Below, one piece after another: positions 1 to 4,460 of a stretch of 11,041 nucleotides of DNA (position 1 is its first letter; each line of letters starts with the position of its first letter). The DNA comes from JAAZIN01 sp964441025. Its GTDB lineage: Bacteria; Bacillota; Dethiobacteria; DTU022. The stretch covers positions 1-11,041 of the forward strand of contig CAYTXG010000032.1 of the NCBI GenBank assembly GCA_964441025.1, in the 5' to 3' direction. The position numbers and the translations under genes were made by a program. Under the pieces are notes generated by a model that had not been told where the DNA came from, searched no databases, and saw nothing but the letters and a program-made list of their open reading frames with translations.

Positions 1-351
1 TGGTGGAGGCGGCGGGAATCGAACCCGCGTCCGGAAGCCAGGCCACAGGAACTTCTACAGGCATAGCTCCGGTTTTATTCTCGCGGCGGCGGCTCCCCGG
101 AGCGGGATCCGCAGCTGCCTGCTCCGTTGTGTTTCCCCCTGCAGCGGTGGAGCAACCGCTTGCAACGGTAGGCCGGTTTGTCGACGCCCCTGCCTCCTCC
201 CCCGGTCGGGAAGGAGAGGGACGCGCTGCTTAATTAAGCAGCGTAGGCTAGATTATCGTTGGCGTTTATAGCCGTTCCATGTTTTTGCCGGGCCATGGTC
301 CCGGGCCTGCAACTCCTGCTCCCACAACCCCCGTCGAATCCTTACGCCCCC
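1..351 (-). ncRNA. ssrA: tmRNA (transfer-messenger RNA, SsrA)
   Basis: tmRNA acts with SmpB to rescue ribosomes stalled on broken mRNAs: it enters the A site like alanyl-tRNA, then serves as a short mRNA that adds a degradation tag. Read on the minus strand, the 5' end (351 downward) is GGGGGCGTAAGGATTCGACG, a hallmark tmRNA start, and the 3' end is a T arm (GGGTTCGATTCCC) followed by CGCCTCC and ACCA ending at position 1. The seven 5' bases GGGGGCG pair with CGCCTCC (one G-U) to form the acceptor stem, so both ends are in the window and the gene is complete. The mRNA-like part encodes ANDNLAYAA, and a TTAAGCAGCG-type stem follows the tag stop codon, as usual. Length (351 nt) is normal. It lies downstream of smpB in the same orientation but about 2.4 kb away, separated by unrelated genes. 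It is not permuted or split. Confidence 0.97.
234..263 (-). CDS. tmRNA proteolysis-tag reading frame (ANDNLAYAA)
   Basis: This is the resume reading frame inside the tmRNA. Codons GCC AAC GAT AAT CTA GCC TAC GCT GCT TAA give ANDNLAYAA and a stop. The alanine resume codon, the AND start and the C-terminal AA recognised by ClpXP-type proteases fit known bacterial tags. The resume codon is inferred by similarity; the frame also reads AAC just before GCC. Confidence 0.9.
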   Translation of the reverse strand, partial: ANDNLAYAA

Positions 352-380
352 ATGATTGAATTATTGACCCATCAAGATAT

Positions 381-409
381 ATTATAGCCGAAATGCCCGT
401 AAAAATAAA
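381..409 (-). promoter_or_regulatory. Probable ssrA promoter
   Basis: On the minus strand a perfect TATAAT (386 down to 381) lies about 30 bases upstream of the mature tmRNA 5' end. The hexamer 17 bases further upstream is TTTATT, a poor -35. Transcription would start near 374, leaving a leader of about 23 bases to be removed by RNase P, as expected for tmRNA precursors. The assignment rests mainly on the -10 and its position. Confidence 0.6.
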
Positions 410-411
410 GG

Positions 412-951
412 GGCCTTTACGATCGCATGTGTGGTTAACCTGCATCTACATCTCATATATACGCCTGAAACAGCATTTTATAAGGAATGTGTCATCTTGT
501 GCATGCCAGGAATAAGTCATCTCATGAAATGTCGACTGCTGGAAAACCCCCATATTATACCTTATTGCCCATCCCCCTTTTTCGGGTGATGTGAAGTATA
601 ATGGGTGTGTTTCAAGCCGTATTCCCCCATTCACTGGAGGCCCGGGGGATCAGCCTGGAGCAGAGGGAAAACAGGCAATAGTTTACAAGACAGATTAATC
701 AGCGCAAACTTGACGATTTCGTCAGGTTCGCGTTTTTCTGCTTTTTTTCTACTAAGATCAAAGGGAAAACACAGCGAAAACGAGCTGAACAGCGCCAGGC
801 AGCCCCTGTGGGCATACTGGAGCAGAAAGGTGGTGTTGTGTCCGGAGCAAACCGCTGCAGAGGGAGTCCTGCTATCTCCAGTGAAGGGGAAGGCAGCCTA
901 TTCAGGCAGGCCCGAACAGATCTTTAGAACAAATAAGGTGTCGAATATATC
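412..951. other. Gene-free region between ssrA promoter and decayed exported-protein gene
   Basis: I see no convincing gene here. Open frames exist on both strands but have no ribosome binding site, no recognisable motif and no coding-like composition. Two small hairpins are visible: one around 571-590 (CATCCCCC / GGGTGATG with a mismatch and a short loop) and one at 709-726 (TTGACGA / TCGTCAG) followed by T-rich sequence, which could be an old terminator but has no clean U-run directly after the stem. No known riboswitch core was recognised. An AAGGTG motif near 935-940 may be the ribosome binding site of the following relic. Confidence 0.5.
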
Positions 952-1398
952 ATGGGCAAGATAAGAGCAGGTTACAAATTCATTACCTTCCTACTGGCGT
1001 TTGGGCTGACCTTTGGCGTTTTTGAGGGTTTTCACCCGCGAAGACGGCCCATGGCGCCAGCGCAAACATGTTGAAAAACGCCATCGAGCGTTTTAACGGA
1101 GGCGGCGCGGCAATCTGAACGCCACGGTGGAGGGCGAAACGGTCACGGTGACGGGCAGCATCACCGGGGCGACGAAAAGACTTGGCCTGGCGCTCACTAG
1201 TATGGATGTAACAGTAATCTGCCACTCGCGACGGCAGCAACGGCAAGATCACAGGGCTTTTTGCCGGCAGCGCCTGCGAATATAAAAAAAGAGGGCGGCT
1301 CGTACATTCCTGCAACAGCCAATGCCTCCGGAGAGATCAAAGGAACCTTCCCTTTGATACCTGATTTTACTTTTCATCATCTAAACGTCGGATTTTGA
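952..1398 (+). pseudogene. Decayed gene for a small exported protein (multiple frameshifts)
   Basis: An ATG at 952 opens a convincing signal peptide: MGKIRAGYK, then a hydrophobic stretch ITFLLAFGLTFGVF. The frame then stops at 1072-1074, but protein-like sequence continues in other frames. From 1029 (TTT) it reads FSPAKTAHGASANMLKNAIE, a plausible continuation to a signal-peptidase site (AHGASA). From about 1109 it reads GNLNATVEGETVTVTGSITG and on to about 1220. From 1230 it reads DGSNGKITGLFAGSACEYKK, and from 1291 EGGSYIPATANASGEIKGTF, ending at a TGA at 1396-1398. Two of the frame changes lie in homopolymers (the T run at 1029-1032 and the A7 run at 1284-1290). The Thr/Val/Gly-rich body resembles beta-rich domains of clostridial surface proteins, but I cannot name the family. 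Its last bases overlap the 3' end of the convergent membrane-protein gene. The order of segments is seen directly; the single ancestral gene is inferred. Confidence 0.65.
1336..1358. repeat. Inverted repeat, 8-bp arms
   Basis: ATCAAAGG (1336-1343) and CCTTTGAT (1351-1358) are perfect complements with a 7-base loop. It lies between the ends of the convergent relic and membrane-protein genes, where a terminator would be expected. Neither side has a clean U-run (the plus side has only scattered T-rich sequence), so a terminator role is doubtful. Confidence 0.35.
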
Positions 1399-1894
1399 AA
1401 AGATCCGTAATCCCGCCGCGATCTGTTATTAGAGTTATGGAAACCAGGTCGCCTTTGTCTAAATCGGAAAGGCTGATGGGAGTATTGCGCCACTCCAATT
1501 TTGTTGCTTCCCATACATCATACCTGAACTCACCGCGATAGCTTTCGTCATTGAGCGAAATACCTTCAACCAGTATGGTATCGTCGCCCACATCTTTTAC
1601 CTCTGCATAGAATGTCTGAATATCGAAAGTCGATGTTTGCGACAACTCCTCCTCGTATTTATCATAGGCAGCCTTATATCCCGCAAGGTAGCTTATTAAT
1701 ATACCGACAATTAAAATCGCAATCGTCAGCACAATTGCAACTTTATACGGCGGCGTCATCGGGACGTGGGTGCCCGTGTTTGTTTCTAACGCCCTATTAA
1801 TGCTCCGTTTATATACTTGAAAATAGACCGAAACTGCGGCAATCAACAAAGCGGCAACTGCTAATACTAGAAAAAAATAGATTGGGAAACCCAT
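1367..1894 (-). CDS. Two-pass membrane protein with C-terminal soluble domain, function unknown
   Basis: 175 residues, not recognised as a named family. The start ATG (1894-1892) has an excellent AGGAGGT ribosome binding site six bases upstream. Hydrophobic segments lie at about residues 4-26 and 51-72. The loop between them carries YKRSINR, so by the positive-inside rule that loop is cytoplasmic and both the N-terminus and the C-terminal domain of about 100 residues face outside. Residues 95-170 alternate beta-like stretches and Gly/Asp turns (FYAEVKDVGDDTILVEG, GDLVSITLITDRGG), which would suit a small beta-barrel or OB-like fold; that is inference. The stop of the broken LytTR gene overlaps this gene's ribosome binding site, so the two were one transcript, and this protein may have been the regulator's target or partner. 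The frame itself is intact. Confidence 0.85.
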   Translation of the reverse strand: MGFPIYFFLVLAVAALLIAAVSVYFQVYKRSINRALETNTGTHVPMTPPYKVAIVLTIAILIVGILISYLAGYKAAYDKYEEELSQTSTFDIQTFYAEVKDVGDDTILVEGISLNDESYRGEFRYDVWEATKLEWRNTPISLSDLDKGDLVSITLITDRGGITDLFKIRRLDDEK

Positions 1895-1905
1895 TATATT
1901 ACCTC

Positions 1906-2368
1906 CTATATTCCAAAGTATTCTTTGAAGATGTAATAGTAACTTCTTGTTACATCAACTTTGCGACTGTTCGCCATTGCCAGGACAAACTTCATGGAAA
2001 GTGTCGGGGCAATTTTTTTACCTTATCCCTGCCAACCACAACAGAATTACTAACCCTCAGGAACTTATCCGGGTCAAGCAAGTTGTTGATTTTGTACAAG
2101 CGGTCGAAGGCTTGATAGGTTTTGCTTTGCGTGTGTACTTCAACCGTATGACCAAATGTTTCTATGAAAACAATATCGGAAACAGGCAACAAAATACGCT
2201 CATTTGAAAGGATATCCTTCACAACCAAATTATCAACAAACTTGTTACTTTCACTCAACACCAAATCTGCATTGTCGTCTATCTCAATTCCTCGTTCAGA
2301 GAGTTCAGCTTTTATTTCCTCATACCGCTCATTGCTGACAGCTAGCTGACAGCTAATTGGAGTTTCAA
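1906..2368 (-). pseudogene. LytTR-domain transcriptional regulator, broken by two frameshifts
   Basis: A stand-alone LytTR DNA-binding protein (the domain of AgrA/LytR regulators, which binds promoter direct repeats). Reconstructed reading: a TTG start at 2368 with an AAGGGG ribosome binding site eight bases upstream, giving MKLQLAVS; then an exact 11-bp duplication shifts the frame; then NERYEEIKAELSERGIEIDD and the LytTR core LPVSDIVFIETFGHTVEVHT and FLRVSNSVVVGRDKVKK; then a one-base slip in an A7 run (2013-2019); then IAPTLSMKFVLAMANSRKVD and VTRSYYYIFKEYFGI, ending at 1906-1908. Removing the 11 bases and adding one gives 150 residues, the usual size of this family. The middle part alone stays open from 2264 to 1992 and would lack the C-terminal end of the domain. 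The same upstream frame is also open back to an ATG at 2476, but similarity to the family supports the TTG. The gene overlaps into the ribosome binding site of the membrane protein downstream. Family membership is firm; whether the breaks are real or assembly errors is open. Confidence 0.85.
2334..2355. repeat. Exact 11-bp tandem duplication inside the LytTR gene
   Basis: GCTGACAGCTA occurs twice back to back (2334-2344 and 2345-2355). Eleven bases are not a multiple of three, and one copy exactly restores the frame between MKLQLAVS and NERYEE, so this is the inactivating change. The unit contains the near-palindrome GCTG-A-CAGC, which may favour replication slippage. Confidence 0.9.
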
Positions 2369-2590
2369 AACGGTCACCCCTTTTTGTTGTACCGCATCAT
2401 CAGTATATCGGCGAGATTCCTCATTTTCAATGCCGCCGGAACACTTTACAGATATAGCCCCATAGATTGCAGACATTTTATCCTTCGGTGCATTCTTCCT
2501 CTGAACATTGGATAATCAACAGGCCAGACCATCTGGACAGCCGGACAGTACCCTTGTCACCACATGACGCATTTGTGTAATACAACCAAT

Positions 2591-2625
2591 AAAAAAAAGC
2601 GCGAACCTATGGATTATGGCTCGCG
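2591..2625 (-). terminator. Rho-independent terminator downstream of smpB
   Basis: On the minus strand CGCGAGCC (2625-2618) pairs with GGTTCGCG (2607-2600; one G-U pair) around a 10-base loop, followed by a C and eight Ts (2598-2591). It lies about 100 bases after the smpB stop and separates smpB from the LytTR unit. Confidence 0.85.
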
Positions 2626-2724
2626 TTAGTTTTTCCTTTGTGCAGGTGACGGGAATCTCACCCTGGCAGAAATATTTAATGAAACCAGCAGTTAACATGC
2701 CGCAGGATCTTGCAGCAGCAGCCG

Positions 2725-3183
2725 CTAATAGTTTTGAGCCTTCTCCTTCAGGCTGCGTTCCACCTCGCGACGCTGATCGCGCTCGGCAATGGCCTGCCGC
2801 TTGTCATACATTCTCTTTCCCCTGGCCAGGGCAAGCTCTATCTTGACCAGTCCCTGTTTCAGGTAGATTTTTACCGGAATCAGGGTGTAGCCTTTCTCCT
2901 TAACCTTCCCAGCCAGCCGGCCAATCTCGACCTTGTGCATGAGCAGCTTCCTGGTGCGTAGTGGGTCATGGTTGAAGCGGTTGCCCTGATCATAGGGGCT
3001 GATGTGCAAATTAAAAAGAAAAAGCTCCCCACCCTCGACGCGGGCATAGCTGTCCTTCAGGTTCACCCTGGCGCCACGGACAGACTTCACTTCCGTGCCG
3101 GTAAGTACGATCCCGGCCTCGTAGGTTTCCTCAATGTGATAATCATGATAAGCCTTGCGATTGCGGCTGATCAATTTTTCCAT
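2725..3183 (-). CDS. smpB: SsrA-binding protein SmpB
   Basis: SmpB binds the tRNA-like part of tmRNA and carries it into the stalled ribosome, its C-terminal tail mimicking the missing mRNA in the entry channel. The 152-residue sequence has the family features in order: NRKAYHDYHIEETYEAGIVL (res. 8-27), LTGTEVKSVR (27-36), NLKDSYA (41-47), HISPY (60-64), NHDPLRTRKLLMHK (71-84), the beta barrel GYTLIPVKIYLKQGLVKIEL (98-117), GKRMYDKR (122-129) and a basic tail. I chose the ATG at 3183 (G-rich stretch about nine bases upstream); a GTG at 3210 would add nine residues without a better ribosome binding site. It has its own promoter and terminator, so it is a single-gene unit. Its partner ssrA lies about 2.4 kb downstream. 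Confidence 0.97.
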   Translation of the reverse strand: MEKLISRNRKAYHDYHIEETYEAGIVLTGTEVKSVRGARVNLKDSYARVEGGELFLFNLHISPYDQGNRFNHDPLRTRKLLMHKVEIGRLAGKVKEKGYTLIPVKIYLKQGLVKIELALARGKRMYDKRQAIAERDQRREVERSLKEKAQNY

Positions 3184-3239
3184 CACGCTGATCCCCCCGC
3201 TGGAATCCACCCTTCAGACTTGCGCATCCAGCTGCGCTG

Positions 3240-3269
3240 ATCATAGCACCCGGCGGACTTGGCCGTCAA
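3240..3269 (-). promoter_or_regulatory. smpB promoter
   Basis: On the minus strand TTGACG (3269-3264) and TATGAT (3245-3240) are separated by 18 bases, and TGC precedes the -10 (extended -10). Transcription would start near 3233, about 50 bases before the smpB ATG. Confidence 0.75.
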
Positions 3270-3305
3270 GAAAAAGCGCTGCACTGGGAGCGGCAGTGGC
3301 ACAAA

Positions 3306-3335
3306 TTGGCTCACATCGTATTTATATGATATATA
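3306..3335 (+). promoter_or_regulatory. Possible promoter for the YhhN-type gene
   Basis: TTGGCT (3306-3311), 18 bases, then TATATA (3330-3335) in a very AT-rich stretch. Several other AT-rich hexamers nearby could serve as the -10, so the exact site is uncertain. Confidence 0.4.
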
Positions 3336-3370
3336 TATTATTATGTTGATCTAAAGACTATTCTGCATAT

Positions 3371-3378
3371 AAGGAGGT
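3371..3378 (+). promoter_or_regulatory. Ribosome binding site that decides the YhhN start
   Basis: AAGGAGGT is a near-perfect Shine-Dalgarno. Seven bases later comes ATC (3386-3388), in frame with the gene; no ATG, GTG or TTG stands at the right distance. The first standard start codon in frame (TTG, 3407) is 28 bases beyond, too far for this site. Confidence 0.75.
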
Positions 3379-3385
3379 CATTTTT

Positions 3386-4096
3386 ATCCCCTTCATATTA
3401 TCCCTGTTGGCTTTGGGACAGTTATCATTACTGGGATGGGCTTTTGCGGCAGGCTCGCGGATTGTTTCAGATGATCCCAAAAAAATACGGCTTCCCTTAC
3501 CGGCCAGAATTATTCTCAGCTTATCCCTGGTTTTTGCAGCCTTCCTCGTTTCCCTGGCGCTGCGCAGCAGCGCCGGCTACCTCATACTTGGAGGAATGAT
3601 CCTCTCCTTTTTGGGAGACATGTTCAATGCCGGGGTGATCCCGCTGCCGGTACCGCTCGTGGGCGGGATGATCTCATTCGGGGCGGCCCACGGTTTTTAT
3701 ATTGCCGCTTTCCACTATTTGCTGAAGCTCGAAGGAGCCCTGCACTCAGCTCTCTTCTGGACCATCACGGCGCTTGTATGGCTGATCACTGCAATTAGCT
3801 GGCTGCTGTTTGTCCGCAATCCCGGGCGGATCGCGGCTTTGAATACAGGGTCTCTGATCTATGCCCTGCTCATCGGGGCCATGTTCTCTTTCAGCTTGCT
3901 TCTGGGCTGGGAATACGGCGGCCGGTGGTGGATCATCCCCCTGGGCGCCCTGCTCTTCTATATCTCGGACACCATAATCGGGCTCACCGACATCGGCAGG
4001 GTGGCGATAAAAAAACCCCACCTCTGGATATGGATGACTTATATCCTGGGCCAGATGGGGATTGTTTACGGTGTCTGGATGGGGTTCACCATGTAA
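3386..4096 (+). CDS. YhhN/TMEM86-family membrane protein (lysoplasmalogenase-like), probable ATC start
   Basis: A polytopic membrane protein of 236 residues with about seven to eight hydrophobic segments. YhhN/TMEM86 proteins include lysoplasmalogenases, which hydrolyse the vinyl-ether bond of lysoplasmalogens. Family-type features: an acidic residue in a membrane segment followed by an asparagine (SFLGDMFN, D78), a histidine in FGAAHGFYIAAF (H102), and YISDTIIGLTDI (D195) with a final YILGQMGIVYG segment. The start is inferred from the ribosome binding site at 3371-3378 and would be ATC, giving a hydrophobic N-terminus (MPFILSLLALGQ). If ATC is not used, initiation at TTG 3407 leaves 229 residues but lacks a ribosome binding site. 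It lies on the opposite strand to smpB and is followed by repeats. Plasmalogens occur in anaerobic clostridia, which would make the enzyme useful there, but substrate is not shown by the sequence. Confidence 0.85.
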   Translation: MPFILSLLALGQLSLLGWAFAAGSRIVSDDPKKIRLPLPARIILSLSLVFAAFLVSLALRSSAGYLILGGMILSFLGDMFNAGVIPLPVPLVGGMISFGAAHGFYIAAFHYLLKLEGALHSALFWTITALVWLITAISWLLFVRNPGRIAALNTGSLIYALLIGAMFSFSLLLGWEYGGRWWIIPLGALLFYISDTIIGLTDIGRVAIKKPHLWIWMTYILGQMGIVYGVWMGFTM

Positions 4097-4143
4097 AAGT
4101 AACGGCAGCGGGCCTTTCGGGACTTGATAGGTATTATAGCAAC

Positions 4144-4193
4144 GGGCGAGCGCAGCTCGCCCCTACGGTTTAGGGCAAAGATCGCCCCTACGG
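4144..4193. repeat. GC-rich inverted repeat plus 12-bp direct repeat (REP-like)
   Basis: GGGCGAGC (4144-4151) and GCTCGCCC (4155-4162) form an 8-bp hairpin with a three-base loop. The end of it, TCGCCCCTACGG (4157-4168), is repeated exactly at 4182-4193. No U-run follows, so it is not a typical terminator. Hairpins of the type GGGCGA...TCGCCCCTACG are, to my knowledge, widespread as dispersed intergenic repeats; this could be a fragment of one. Confidence 0.6.
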
Positions 4194-4259
4194 CGCTGTT
4201 GAGGCTTGCTCAAAGATTGCTCACAGATTAACATCGCACATACTGCGCACATGGATATC

Positions 4260-4288
4260 TTGACCGGAACCGGTCCAGAGGTTATAAT
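4260..4288 (+). promoter_or_regulatory. Near-consensus sigma-A promoter of the riboswitch-ATPase unit
   Basis: TTGACC (4260-4265), a 17-base spacer and a perfect TATAAT (4283-4288). Transcription should start near 4294-4296, just where the riboswitch aptamer begins, which supports both calls. Confidence 0.88.
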
Positions 4289-4293
4289 TGCGG

Positions 4294-4394
4294 CAAAGGG
4301 GAGTAACTGGCAGGTTTATCCTGTCAGATGGATCAACAATCCCGGTAGAAATACCTGGTCCATCTCTTGCCGAATGCAAGCAGCCAGACCTTTA
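4294..4394 (+). promoter_or_regulatory. Mn2+ riboswitch (yybP-ykoY family) aptamer
   Basis: The region has the conserved ends of this family: AAAGGGGAGTAAC at 4295-4307 and CAGCCAGACCTTT at 4381-4393. Helices readable by eye: P1, AAAGG (4295-4299) with CCTTT (4389-4393); a second, CTGGCAGG (4307-4314) with CCTGTCAG (4320-4327); a third, ATGGA (4328-4332) with TCCAT (4359-4363) capped by GGTA/TACC; and CTTGC (4366-4370) with GCAAG (4376-4380), whose loop CGAAT matches the conserved CGAA loop that docks on the GGGGAGTA side. Family members sense Mn2+ and often stand before P-type ATPases or other Mn exporters. Here the P1 3' strand is also part of the terminator that follows, so ligand binding should prevent termination: an ON switch. 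Not confirmed by a covariance-model search. Confidence 0.9.
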
Positions 4395-4419
4395 ACATGC
4401 TACATGTTAAAGGTTTTTT
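4388..4419 (+). terminator. Riboswitch expression platform: intrinsic terminator
   Basis: ACCTTTAACATG (4388-4399) and CATGTTAAAGGT (4403-4414) are perfect 12-base complements around a three-base loop, followed by TTTTT. The first arm shares CCTTT with the P1 helix of the aptamer, so the two structures exclude each other. It ends about 40 bases before the ATPase start, so it is a leader attenuator and not the end of a gene. Confidence 0.9.
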
Positions 4420-4460
4420 CTTACTGGAGAAGGTTAAGATTTAACAGGGAGGGGACCGCC

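Noticed and set aside
1..30. ssrA 3' end as an integration site for a genomic island
   Set aside because: Islands integrate at the tmRNA 3' end, which here faces out of the window; no integrase or repeated 3' end copy is seen inside it.
709..745. Hairpin TTGACGA/TCGTCAG followed by T-rich sequence as a terminator
   Set aside because: The T-rich part is interrupted and starts several bases after the stem, and no gene ends just upstream.
605..964. 119-codon plus-strand frame in the gene-free region
   Set aside because: No ribosome binding site, no recognisable motif, and it overlaps the start of the better-supported signal-peptide relic in another frame.
983..1315. 110-codon minus-strand frame opposite the exported-protein relic
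   Set aside because: No ribosome binding site, and the plus strand shows a signal peptide and coherent segments, so this is the antisense shadow.
2516..2698. 60-codon minus-strand frame after smpB
   Set aside because: It runs across the smpB terminator, including its T-run, and has no homology-like features.
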